DNA of 64,000 bases. Source: Inia geoffrensis. Lineage: Eukaryota > Chordata > Mammalia > Artiodactyla > Iniidae. The DNA lies in assembly GCA_036417435.1 (NCBI GenBank), contig CM070910.1, forward strand, positions 75,562,784 through 75,626,783, given 5' to 3'. Positions 1 to 10,954 of this stretch are shown in pieces; the first letter of the stretch is position 1; every line of letters starts with the position of its first letter. The notes beneath the pieces were generated by a model that was not told where the DNA came from, made no database searches, and saw nothing but the letters and a program-made list of their open reading frames with translations. The position numbers were made by a program, and so were the translations under genes.

Positions 1-709
1 GGTCACGTTAAGGGTTAGGGTTAGGGTTAGGTTTAGGGAATGGGGATTGATTAGGGTACAGGTTAGGGTACGGCAATGGCTTAGGGTTGGCGTACGTTAG
101 AGGGCATGGGTTAGTGTTGATGTACTGGTTAAAATTAGGACACGGGTGAGGGTAAAGTTTCGGGTGAGTGTCATGGTTAGGTTTCAGGTTAGGGTTAGGG
201 TTAGGGAATGGAGAGGGATTAGCGTACAGGTTAGGGTACCGCTGCAGTTTAGTGTTAGCGTACGTTTGAGGGCACGAGTTAGTCTTGGTGTCCTGGTTAA
301 GATTAGGGCACGGGCGAGGGTAAGGCTTCGGGTGAGGGTCAGGGTTAGGATTCGGGTTAGGGTTAGGGTTAGGGAATGGAGAGGGATTAGGGTACAGGTT
401 AGGGTACGACAATGCTTAAGTGTTAGCATAAGTTTGAGGGCACGAGTTAGTGTTGGTGTACTGGTTAAGACAACGGCACCGATGAGGGTAATGCCTCGGA
501 AAAGGGTCACGTTCAGGGTTTCGCTTAGTGTTAGGGTTAGGGAATGAGGAGGGATTAGGGTACAGGATAGGGTACGACAATGCTTAAGGGTTAGCGTACG
601 TTTGAGGCCATGAGTTAGTGTTTGTGTACTGGTTAAGATTAGGGCATTGGTTAGGGTAGGGCATCGGAAGTGGGTCAGGTTTAGGGATGGGGTTAGGGTT
701 AGGGTTAAG
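1..709 (+). repeat. HOR unit U0 (partial: m4 tail, m5-m8)
   Basis: The first 37 bp are the end of an m4; m5 starts at 38, m6 at 206, m7 at 374 and m8 at 542. Its m4 tail reads GGTTAGGTTTAGGG and its m6 has CTGCAG at 242-247 where nearly all other units have CTGCGG. Both changes recur only in U47 at the other end of the window. Confidence 0.9.
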
Positions 710-2053
710 GAATGGGGAGGGAATATGGTACAATTTAGGATACGACAACGCTTAAGGTTTAGCGTACATGTGAGGGCACGAGTTAGTGTTGGTGTCCTGG
801 TTAAGATTAGGGCATGGGTGAGGGTAAGGCTTCGGGTGAGGGTCAGGGTAAGGATTCGGGTTAGGGTTATGGTTAAGGAATGCAGAGGGATTAGGGTACA
901 GCTTAGGGTACGACAGTGCTTAAGGGTTAGCGTCCGTGTGAGGGCAAGGGTTAGTGTTAGTGTCCTGGTTAAGATTAGGGCACGGGTGAGGGTAAGGCTT
1001 CAGGTGAGGGTCAGGGTTAGGATTCGGGTTAGGGTTAGGGTTAGGGAATGGGGAGGGATTAGGGTACAGTTTAGGGTACGACAACGATTAAGTGTTAGCG
1101 TACGTGTGAGGGCACAAGTTAGTGTTGGTGTCCTGGTTAAGATTAGGGCACGGGTGAGGGTAAGGTTTCGGGTGAGGGTCAGGGATAAAATTCGGGTTAG
1201 GGTTAGGGTTAGGGAATGGGGAGATATTAGGGCAAAGTTTAGGGTACCACAACGCTTAAGGTTTAGCGTACGTGTGAGGTCACTAGTTAGTGTTAGTGTA
1301 CTGCTTACGATTAGGGCACGGGTGAGGGTAAGGCCTCGGAAGAGGGTCACGTTAAGGGTTAGGGTTAAGGTTAGGGTTAGGGAATTGGGATTAATTAGGG
1401 TACAGGTTAGGGTATGGCAATGGCTTAGGGTTGGCGTACGTTAGAGGGCATGGGTTAGTGTTGATGTACTGGTTAAAATTAGGACACGGGTGAGGGTAAA
1501 GTTTCGGGTGAGTGTCATGGTTAGGTTTCAGTTTAGGGGTAGGGTTAGGGAATGGAGAGGGATTAGGGTACAGGTTAGGGTACCGCTGCGGTTTAGTGTT
1601 AGCGTACGTTTGAGGGCACGAGTTAGTCTTGGTGTCCTGGTTAAGATTAGGGCACGGGTGAGGGTAAGGCTTCGGGTGAGGGTCAGGGTTAGGATTCGGG
1701 TTAGGGTTAGGGTTAGGGAATGGAGAGGGATTAGGGTACAGGTTAGGGTACGACAATGCTTAAGGGTTAGCGTAAGTGTGAGGGCACGAGTTAGTGTTGG
1801 TGTACTGGTTAAGACAAGGGCACCGATGAGGGTAAGGCCTCGGAAAAGGGTCACGTTCAGGGTTTTGCTTAGGGTTAGGGTTAGGGAATGGGGAGGGATT
1901 AGTGTACAGGATAGGGTACGAAAATGCTTAAGGGTTAGCGTACGTTTGAGGCCATGAGTTAGTGTTTGTGTACTGGTTAAGATTAGGGCATTGGTTAGGG
2001 TAGGGCATCGGAAGTGGGTCAGGTTTAGGGATGGGGTTAGGGTTAGGGTTAAG
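710..2053 (+). repeat. HOR unit U1 (8-mer, 1344 bp)
   Basis: Monomers start at 710, 878, 1046, 1214, 1382, 1550, 1718 and 1886. m3 has GATAAAATTC, so the EcoRI site is lost; m4 has GGGCAAAG; m5 opens GAATTGGGATTAATTAGG. These marks recur in U3 and U5. m3 to m8 of this unit form the start of the first 14/15-monomer super-repeat. Confidence 0.92.
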
Positions 2054-3564
2054 GAATGGGGAGGGATTAGGGTACAATTTAGGGTACGACAACGCTTAAG
2101 GTTTAGCGTACGTGTGAGGGCACGAGTTAGTGTTGGTGTCCTGGTTAAGATTAGGGCACGGGTTAGGGTAAGGCTTCGGGTGAGGGTCAGGGTTAGGATT
2201 CGGGTTAGGGTTAGGGTTAAGGAATGCAGAGGGATTAGGGTACAGCTTAGGGTACGACAGTGCTTAAGGGTTAGCGTTCGTGTGAGGGCAAGGGTTAGTG
2301 TTAGTGTCCTGGTTAAGATTAGGGCACGGGTGAGGGTAAGGCTTCAGGTGAGGGTCAGGGTTAGGATTCGGGTTAGGGTTAGGGTTACGGAATGGGGATG
2401 GATTAGGGTACAGTTTAGGGTACAACAACGATTAAGGGTTACCGTACGTGTGAGGGCACAAGTTAGTGTTGGTGTCCTGTTAAGATTAGGGCACGGGTGC
2501 GGGTAAGGTTTCGGGTGAGGGTCAGTTATAGAATTCGGGGTAGAGTTAGGGTTAGGGAATGGGGAGATATTAGGGCACAGTTTAGGGTACCACAACGCTT
2601 AAGGTTTAGCGTACGTGTGAGGTCACTAGTTAGTGTTAGTGTACTGCTTACGATTAGGGCACGGGTGAGGGTAAGGCCTCGGAAGAGGGTCACGTTAAGG
2701 GTTAGGGTTAGGGTTAGTGTTAGGGAATGGGGATTGATTAGGGTACAGGTTAGGGTACGGCAATGGCTTAGGGTTGGCGTACGTTAGAGGGCATGGGTTA
2801 GTGTTGATGTACTGGTTAAAATTAGGACACGGGTGAGGTTAAAGTTTCGGGTGAGTGTCATGGTTAGGTTTCAGTTTAGGGGTAGGGTTAGGGAATGGAG
2901 AGGGATTAGGGTACAGGTTAGGGTACCGCTGCGGTTTAGTGTTAGCGTACGTTTCAGGGCACGAGTTAGTCTTGGTGTCCTGGTTAAGATTAGGGCACGG
3001 GTGAGGGTAAGGCTTCGGGTGAGGGTCAGGGTTAGGATTCGGGTTAGGGTTAGGGTTAGGGAATGGAGAGGGATTAGGGTACAGGTTAGGGTACGACAAT
3101 GCTTAAGTGTTAGCGTAAGTGTGAGGGCACGAGTTAGTGTTGGTGTACTGGTTAAGACAACGGCACCGATGAGGGTAAAGCCTCGGAAAAGGGTCACGTT
3201 CAGGGTTTCGCTTAGGGTTAGGGTTAGGGAATGGGGAGGGATTAGGGTACAGGATAGGGTACGACAATGCTTAAGGGTTAGCGTACGTTTGAGGCCATGA
3301 GTTAGTGTTTGTGTACTGGTTAAGATTAGGGCATTGGTTAGGGTAGGGCATCGGAAGTGGGTCAGGTTTAGGGATGGGGTTAGGGTTAGGGTTAAGGAAT
3401 GGGGAGGGATTAGGGTACAGGATAGGGTACGACAATGCTTAAGGGTTAGCGTACGTTTGAGGGCATGAGTTAGTGTTTGTGTACTGGTTAAGATTAGGGC
3501 ATTGGTTAGGGTAGGGCATCGGAAGTGGGTCAGGTTTAGGGATGGGGTTAGGGTTAGGGTTAAG
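2054..3564 (+). repeat. HOR unit U2 (9-mer: m1-m8 plus duplicated m8; 1511 bp)
   Basis: Monomers start at 2054, 2222, 2390, 2557, 2725, 2893, 3061 and 3229, with a second m8 at 3397-3564. m3 lacks one base in GTGTCCTGTTAAG (near 2479; other units have CTGGTTAAG). It also carries GTTATAGAATTC and GGGGTAGAGTTAGG. The extra m8 differs from its neighbour at GAGGGCATGAG versus GAGGCCATGAG. Confidence 0.92.
3229..3564 (+). repeat. Tandem duplication of a single m8 monomer
   Basis: Two consecutive monomers both carry the m8 marks GTACAGGATAGGG, TGTTTGTGTACTGG and GGGCATCGGAAGTGGG. The copies differ at GAGGCCATGAG (first) versus GAGGGCATGAG (second). The doubling is absent from the two other copies of the super-repeat, so it postdates or was lost after their amplification. 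Confidence 0.92.
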
Positions 3565-4572
3565 GAATGGGGAGGGATTAGGGTACAGCTTAGGGTACGA
3601 CAACGATTAAGGGTTAGCGTACGTGTGAGGGCACAAGTTAGTGTTGGTGTCCTGCTTAAGATTAGGGCACGGGTGAGGGTAAGGTTTCGGGTGAGGGTCA
3701 GGGATAAAATTCGGGTTAGGGTTAGGGTTAGGGAATGGGGAGATATTAGGGCAAAGTTTAGGGTACCACAACGCTTAAGGTTTAGCGTACGTGTGAGGTC
3801 ACTACTTATTGTTAGTGTACTGCTTACGATTAGGGCACGGGTGAGGGTAAGGCCTCGGAAGAGGGTCACGTTAAGCGTTAGGGTTAAGGTTAGGGTTAGG
3901 GAATTGGGATTAATTAGGGTACAGGTTAGGGTATGGCAATGGCTTAGGGTTGGCGTACGTTAGAGGGCATGGGTTAGTGTTGATGTACTGGTTAAAATTA
4001 GGACACGGGTGAGGGTAAAGTTTCGGGTGAGTGTCATGGTTAGGTTTCAGTTTAGGGGTAGGGTTAGGGAATGGAGAGGGATTAGGGTACAGGTTAGGGT
4101 ACCGCTGCGGTTTAGTGTTAGCGTACGTTTGAGGGCACGAGTTAGTCTTGGTGTCCTGGTTAAGATTAGGGCACGGGTGAGGGTAAGGCTTCGGGTGAGG
4201 GTCAGGGTTAGGATTCGGGTTAGGGTTAGGGTTAGGGAATGGAGAGGGATTAGGGTACAGGTTAGGGTACGACAATGCTTAAGGGTTAGCGTAAGTGTGA
4301 GGGCACGAGTTAGTGTTGGTGTACTGGTTAAGACAAGGGCACCGATGAGGGTAAGGCCTCGGAAAAGGGTCACGTTCAGGGTTTTGCTTAGGGTTAGGGT
4401 TAGGGATTGGGGAGGGATTAGTGTACAGGATAGGGTACGAAAATGCTTAAGGGTTAGCGTACGTTTGAGGCCATGAGTTAGTGTTTGTGTACTGGTTAAG
4501 ATTAGGGCATTGGTTAGGGTAGGGCATCGGAAGTGGGTCAGGTTTAGGGATGGGGTTAGGGTTAGGGTTAAG
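3565..4572 (+). repeat. HOR unit U3 (6-mer: m3-m8; 1008 bp)
   Basis: m1 and m2 are missing. The first monomer begins like m2 (GTACAGCTTAGGG) but continues as m3 (CAACGATTAAGGG, CACAAG), so its start is a fusion. m3 lacks EcoRI, m5 opens GAATTGGG, and m8 at 4405 opens GATTGGGG. These link it to U1 and U5. Confidence 0.9.
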
Positions 4573-5915
4573 GAATGGGGAGGGATTAGGGTACAATTTA
4601 GGGTACGACAACGCTTAAGGTTTAGCGTACGTGTGAGGGCACGAGTTAGTGTTGGTGTCCTGGTTAAGATTAGGGCACGGGTTAGGGTAAGGCTTCGGGT
4701 GAGGGTCAGGGTTAGGATTCGGGTTAGGGTTAGGGTTAAGGAATGCAGAGGGATTAGGGTACAGCTTAGGGTACGACAGTGCTTAAGGGTTAGCGTTCGT
4801 GTGAGGGCAAGGGTTAGTGTTAGTGTCCTGGTTAAGATTAGGGCACGGGTGAGGGTAAGGCTTCAGGTGAGGGTCAGGGTTAGGATTCGGGTTAGGGTTA
4901 GGGTTACGGAATGGGGATGGATTAGGGTACAGTTTAGGGTACAACAACGATTAAGGGTTACCGTACGTGTGAGGGCACAAGTTAGTGTTGGTGTCCTGTT
5001 AAGATTAGGGCACGGGTGCGGGTAAGGTTTCGGGTGAGGGTCAGTTATAGAATTCGGGGTAGAGTTAGGGTTAGGGAATGGGGAGATATTAGGGCACAGT
5101 TTAGGGTACCACAACGCTTAAGGTTTAGCGTACGTGTGAGGTCACTAGTTAGTGTTAGTGTACTGCTTACGATTAGGGCACGGGTGAGGGTAAGGCCTCG
5201 GAAGAGGGTCACGTTAAGGGTTAGGGTTAGGGTTAGTGTTAGGGAATGGGGATTGATTAGGGTACAGGTTAGGGTACGGCAATGGCTTAGGGTTGGCGTA
5301 CGTTAGAGGGCATGGGTTAGTGTTGATGTACTGGTTAAAATTAGGACACGGGTGAGGGTAAAGTTTCGGGTGAGTGTCATGGTTAGGTTTCAGTTTAGGG
5401 GTAGGGTTAGGGAATGGAGAGGGATTAGGGTACAGGTTAGGGTACCGCTGCGGTTTAGTGTTAGCGTACGTTTCAGGGCACGAGTTAGTCTTGGTGTCCT
5501 TGTTATGATTAGGGCACGGGTGAGGGTAAGGCTTCGGGTGAGGGTCAGGGTTAGGATTCGGGTTAGGGTTAGGGTTAGGGAATGGAGAGGGATTAGGGTA
5601 CAGGTTAGTGTACGACAATGCTTAAGTGTTAGCGTAAGTGTGAGGGCACGATTTAGTGTTGGTGTACTGGTTAAGACAACGGCACCGATGAGGGTAAAGC
5701 CTCGGAAAAGGGTCACGTTCAGGGTTTCGCTTAGGGTTAGGGTTAGGGAATGGGGAGGGATTAGGGTACAGGATAGGGTACGACAATGCTTAAGGGTTAG
5801 CGTACGTTTGAGGCCATGAGTTAGTGTTTGTGTACTGGTTAAGATTAGGGCATTGGTTAGGGTAGGGCATCGGAAGTGGGTCAGGTTTAGGGATGGGGTT
5901 AGGGTTAGGGTTAAG
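4573..5915 (+). repeat. HOR unit U4 (8-mer, 1343 bp)
   Basis: A standard m1-m8 unit that carries the same one-base loss in m3 as U2 (near 4998) and the same GTTATAGAATTC and GGGGTAGAGTTAGG. It is the lag-2519 partner of U2 and the lag-2351 partner of U6. Confidence 0.92.
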
Positions 5916-6923
5916 GAATGGGGAGGGATTAGGGTACAGCTTAGGGTACGACAACGATTAAGGGTTAGCGTACGTGTGAGGGCACAAGTTAGTGTTGGTG
6001 TCCTGCTTAAGATTAGGGCACGGGTGAGGGTAAGGTTTCGGGTGAGGGTCAGGGATAAAATTCGGGTTAGGGTTAGGGTTAGGGAATGGGGAGATATTAG
6101 GGCAAAGTTTAGGGTACCACAACGCTTAAGGTTTAGCGTACGTGTGAGGTCACTACTTATTGTTAGTGTACTGCTTACGATTAGGGCACGGGTGAGGGTA
6201 AGGCCTCGGAAGAGGGTCACGTTAAGGGTTAGGGTTAAGGTTAGGGTTAGGGAATTGGGATTAATTAGGGTACAGGTTAGGGTACGGCAATGGCTTAGGG
6301 TTGGCGTACGTTAGAGGGCATGGGTTAGTGTTGATGTACTGGTTAAAATTAGGACACGGGTGAGGGTAAAGTTTCGGGTGAGTGTCATGGTTAGGTTTCA
6401 GTTTAGGGGTAGGGTTAGGGAATGGAGAGGGATTAGGGTACAGGTTAGGGTACCGCTGCGGTTTAGTGTTAGCGTACGTTTGAGGGCACGAGTTAGTCTT
6501 GGTGTCCTGGTTAAGATTAGGGCACGGGTGAGGGTAAGGTTTCGGGTGAGGGTCAGGGTTAGGATTCGGGTTAGGCTTAGGGTTAGGGAATGGAGAGGGA
6601 TTAGGGTACAGGTTAGGGTACGACAATGCTTAAGGGTTAGCGTAAGTGTGAGGGCACGAGTTAGTGTTGGTGTACTGGTTAAGACAAGGGCACCGATGAG
6701 GGTAAGGCCTCGGAAAAGGGTCACGTTCAGGGTTTCGCTTAGGGTTAGGGTTAGGGAATGGGGAGGGATTAGTGTACAGCATAGGGTACGAAAATGCTTA
6801 AGGGTTAGCGTACGTTTGAGGCCATGAGTTAGTGTTTGTGTAGTGGTTAAGATTAGGGCATTGGTTAGGGTAGGGCATCGGAAGTGGGTCAGGTTTAGGG
6901 ATGGGGTTAGGGTTAGGGTTAAG
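5916..6923 (+). repeat. HOR unit U5 (6-mer: m3-m8; 1008 bp)
   Basis: It has the same m2-start/m3-body fusion at its first monomer, the same EcoRI loss and the same GAATTGGG m5 opening as U3. It is the U3 partner at lag 2351. m8 has a private GTGTAGTGGTTAAG near 6841. Confidence 0.9.
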
Positions 6924-8266
6924 GAATGGGGAGGGATTAGGGTACAATTTAGGGTACGACAACGCTTAAGGTTTAGCGTACGTGTGAGGGCACGAGTTAG
7001 TGTTGGTGTCCTGGTTAAGATTAGGGCACGGGTTAGGGTAAGGCTTCGGGTGAGGGTCAGGGTTAGGATTCGGGTTAGGGTTAGGGTTAAGGAATGAAGA
7101 GGGATTAGGGTACAGCTTAGGGTACGACAGTGCTTAAGGGTTAGCGTTCGTGTGAGGGCAAGGGTTAGTGTTAGTGTCCTGGTTAAGATTAGGGCACGGG
7201 TGAGTGTAAGGCTTCAGGTGAGGGTCAGGGTTAGGATTCGGGTTAGGGTTAGGGTTACGGAATGGGGATGCATTAGGGTACAGTTTAGGGTACAACAACG
7301 ATTAAGGGTTACCGTACGTGTGAGGGCACAAGTTAGTGTTGGTGTCCTGTTAAGATTAGGGCACGGGTGCGGGTAAGGTTTCGGGTGAGGGTCAGTTATA
7401 GAATTCGGGGTAGAGTTAGGGTTAGGGAATGGGGAGATATTAGGGCACAGTTTAGGGTACCACAACGCTTAAGGTTTAGCGTACGTGTGAGGTCACTAGT
7501 TAGTGTTAGTGTACTGCTTACGATTAGGGCACGGGTGAGGGTAAGGCCTCGGAAGAGGGTCACGTTAAGTGTTAGGGTTAGGGTTAGTGTTAGGGAATGG
7601 GGATTGATTAGGGTACAGGTTAGGGTACGGCAATGGCTTAGGGTTGGCGTACGTTAGAGGGCATGGGTTAGTGTTGATGTACTGGTTAAAATTAGGACAC
7701 GGGTGAGGGTAAAGTTTCGGGTGAGTGTCATGGTTAGGTTTCAGGTTAGGGTTAGGGTTAGGGAATGGAGAGGGATTAGGGTACAGGTTAGGGTACCGCT
7801 GCGGTTTAGTGTTAGCGTACGTTTCAGGGCACGAGTTAGTCTTGGTGTCCTGGTTAAGATTAGGGCACGGGTGAGGGTAAGGCTTCGGGTGAGGGTCAGG
7901 GTTAGGATTCGGGTTAGGGTTAGGGTTAGGGAATGGAGAGGGATTAGGGTACAGGTTAGGGTACGACAATGCTTAAGTGTTAGCGTAAGTGTGAGGGCAC
8001 GAGTTAGTGTTGGTGTACTGGTTAAGACAACGGCACCGATGAGGGTAAAGCCTCGGAAAAGGGTCACGTTCAGGGTTTCGCTTAGGGTTAGGGTTAGGGA
8101 ATGGGGAGGGATTAGGGTACAGGATAGGGTACGACAATGCTTAAGGGTTAGCGTACGTTTGAGGCCATGAGTTAGTGTTTGTGTACTGGTTAAGATTAGG
8201 GCATTGGTTAGGGTAGGGCATCGGAAGTGGGTCAGGTTTAGGGATGGGGTTAGGGTTAGGGTTAAG
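6924..8266 (+). repeat. HOR unit U6 (8-mer, 1343 bp)
   Basis: The third unit of the U2/U4 lineage, with the one-base m3 loss near 7349. m2 opens GAATGAAGAGGG and m3 has GGGGATGCATTAGG, both private. It is the last unit of the 14-monomer super-repeat domain. Confidence 0.92.
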
Positions 8267-9610
8267 GAATGGGGAGGGATTAGGGTACAATTTAGGGTAC
8301 GACAACGCTTAAGGTTTAGCGTACGTGTGAGGGCACGAGTTAGTGTTGGTGTCCTGGTTAAGATTAGGGCACGGGTGAGGGTAAGGCTTCGGGTGAGGGT
8401 CAGGGTTAGGATTCGGGTTATGGTTAGGGTTAAGAAATGCAGAGGGATTAGGGTACAGCTTAGGGTACGACAGTGCTTAAGGGTTAGCGTTCGTGTGAGG
8501 GCAAGTGTTAGTGTTAGTGTCCTGGTTAAGATTAGGGCACGGGTCAGTGTAAGGCTTCAGGTGAGGGTCAGGGTTAGGATTCGGGTTAGGGTTAGGGTTA
8601 GGGAATGGGGAGGGATTAGGGTACAGTTTAGGGTACGACAACGATTAAGGGTTAGCGTACGTGTGAGGGCACAAGTTAGTGTTGGTGTCCCGGTTAAGAT
8701 TAGGGCACGGGAGCGGGTAAGGTTTCGGGTGAGGGTCAGGGATAGAATTCGGGTTAGGGTTAGGGTTAGGGAATGGGGAGATATTAGGGCACAGTTTAGG
8801 GTACCACAAAGCTTAAGGTTTAGCGTACGTGTGAGGTCACTAGTTAGTGTTAGTGTACTGCTTACGAATAGGGCACGGGTGAGGGTAAGGCCTCGGAAGA
8901 GGGTCACGTTAAGGGTTAGGGTTAGGGTTAGGGTTAGGGAATGGGGATTGATTAGGGTACAGGTTAGGGTACGGCAATGGCTTAGGGTTGGCGTACGTTA
9001 GAGGGCATGGGTTAGTGTTGATGTACTGGTTAAAATTAGGACACGGGTGAGGGTAAAGTTTCGGGTGAGTGTCATGGTTAGGTTTCAGGTTAGGGTTAGG
9101 GTTAGTGAATGGAGAGGGATTACGGTACAGGTTAGGGTACTGCTGCGGTTTAGTGTTAGCGTACGTTTGAGGGCACGAGTTAGCCTTGGTGTCCTGGTTA
9201 AGATTAGGGCACGGGTGAGGGTAAGGTTTCGGGTGAGGGTCAGGGTTAGGATTCGGGTTAGGGTTTGGGTTAGGGAATGGAGAGGGATTAGGGTACAGGT
9301 TAGGGTACGACAATGCTTAAGGGTTAGCGTAAGTGTGAGGGCACGAGTTAGTGTTGGTGTACTGGTTAAGACAACGGCACCGATGAGGGTAAGGCCTCGG
9401 AAAAGGGTCACGTTCAGGGTTTCGCTTAGGGTTAGGGTTAGGGAATGGGGAGGGATTAGGGTACAGGTTAGGGTACGACAATGCTTAAGGGTTAGCGTAC
9501 GTTTGAGGCCATGAGTTAGTGTTTGTGTACTGGTTAAGATTAGGGCATTGGTTAGGGTCGGGCATCGAAAGTGGGTCAGGTTTAGGGATGGGGTTAGGGT
9601 TAGGGTTAAG
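8267..9610 (+). repeat. HOR unit U7 (8-mer, 1344 bp)
   Basis: From m5 on it shares many rare changes with U8: GTTAGTGAATGG, GATTACGGTACAGG, GTACTGCTGCGG, GAGTTAGCCTTGG, GGTTTGGGTTAGG and GGTCGGGCATCGAAAG. Its m3 has GGGAGCGGGTAAGG. Confidence 0.92.
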
Positions 9611-10954
9611 GAATGGGGAGGGATTAGGGTACAATTTAGGGTACGACAACGCTTAAGGTTTAGCGTACGTGTGAGGGCACGAGTTAGTGTTGGTGTCCTG
9701 GTTAAGATTAGGGCACGGGTGAGGGTAAGGCTTCGGGTGAGGGTCAGTGTTAGGATTCGGGTTATGGTTAAGGTTAAGGAATGCAGAGGGATTAGGGTAC
9801 AGCTTAGGGTACGACAGTGCTTAAGGGTTAGCGTTCGTGTGAGGGCAAGGGTTAGTGTTAGTGTCCTGGTTAAGATTAGGGCACGGGTGAGGGTAAGGCT
9901 TCAGGTGAGGGTCAGAGTTAGGATTCGGGTTAGGGTTAGGGTTAGGGAATGGGGAGGGATTAGGGTACAGTTTAGGGTACGACAACGATTAAGGGTTAGC
10001 GTACGTGTGAGGGCACAAGTTAGTGTTGGTGTCCTGGTTAAGATTAGGGCACGGGTGAGGGTAAGGTTTCGGGTGAGGGTCAGGGATAGAATTCGGGTTA
10101 GGGTTAGGGTTAGGGAATGGGGAGATATTAGGGCACAGTTTAGGGTACCACAACGCTTAAGGTTTAGCGTACGTGTGAGGTCACTAGTTAGTGTTAGTGT
10201 ACTGCTTACGATTAGGGCACGGGTGAGGGTAAGGCCTCGGAAGAGGGTCACGTTAAGGGTTAGGGTTAGGGTTAGGGTTAGGGAATGGGGATTGATTAGG
10301 GTACAGGTTAGGGTACGGCAATGGCTTAGGGTTGGCGTACGTTAGAGGGCATGGGTTAGTGTTGATGTACTGGTTAAAATTAGGACACGGGTGAGGGTAA
10401 AGTTTCGGGTGAGTGTCATGGTTAGGTTTCAGGTTAGGGTTAGGGTTAGTGAATGGAGAGGTATTACGGTACAGGTTAGGGTACTGCTGCGGTTTAGTGT
10501 TAGCGTACGTTTGAGGGCACGAGTTAGCCTTGGTGTCCTGGTTAAGATTAGGGCACGGGTGAGGGTAAGGTTTCGGGTGAGGGTCAGGGTTAGGATTCGG
10601 GTTAGGGTTTGGGTTAGGGAATGGAAAGGGATTAGGGTACAGGTTAGGGTACGACAATGCTTAAGGGTTAGCGTAAGTGTGAGGGCACGAGTTAGTGTTG
10701 GTGTACTGGTTAAGACAACGGCACCGATGAGGGTAAGGCCTCGGAAAAGGGTCACGTTCAGGGTTTCGCTTAGGGTTAGGGTTAGGGAATGGGGAGGGAT
10801 TAGGGTACAGGTTAGGGTACGACAATGCTTAAGGGTTAGCGTACGTTTGAGGCCATGAGTTAGTGTTTGTGTACTGGTTAAGATTAGGGCATTGGTTAGG
10901 GTCGGGCATCGAAAGTGGGTCAGGTTTAGGGATGGGGTTAGGGTTAGGGTTAAG
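9611..10954 (+). repeat. HOR unit U8 (8-mer, 1344 bp)
   Basis: Its second half closely matches that of U7, which points to a local duplication at lag 1344. Private changes include GAGAGGTATTACGG in m6 and GAATGGAAAGGG in m7. Confidence 0.92.

Larger units (their letters stand above)
1046..8266 (+). repeat. Super-repeat domain: three tandem copies of a 14-monomer block (6-mer + 8-mer)
   Basis: Copies are 1046-3564 (2519 bp), 3565-5915 (2351 bp) and 5916-8266 (2351 bp), and they tile the region exactly. Each is m3-m8 without EcoRI (GATAAAATTC, GAATTGGG m5) followed by m1-m8 with the one-base m3 loss, so 14 x 168 - 1 = 2351. The first copy is 168 bp longer because m8 is doubled at 3229-3564. 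Confidence 0.9.
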
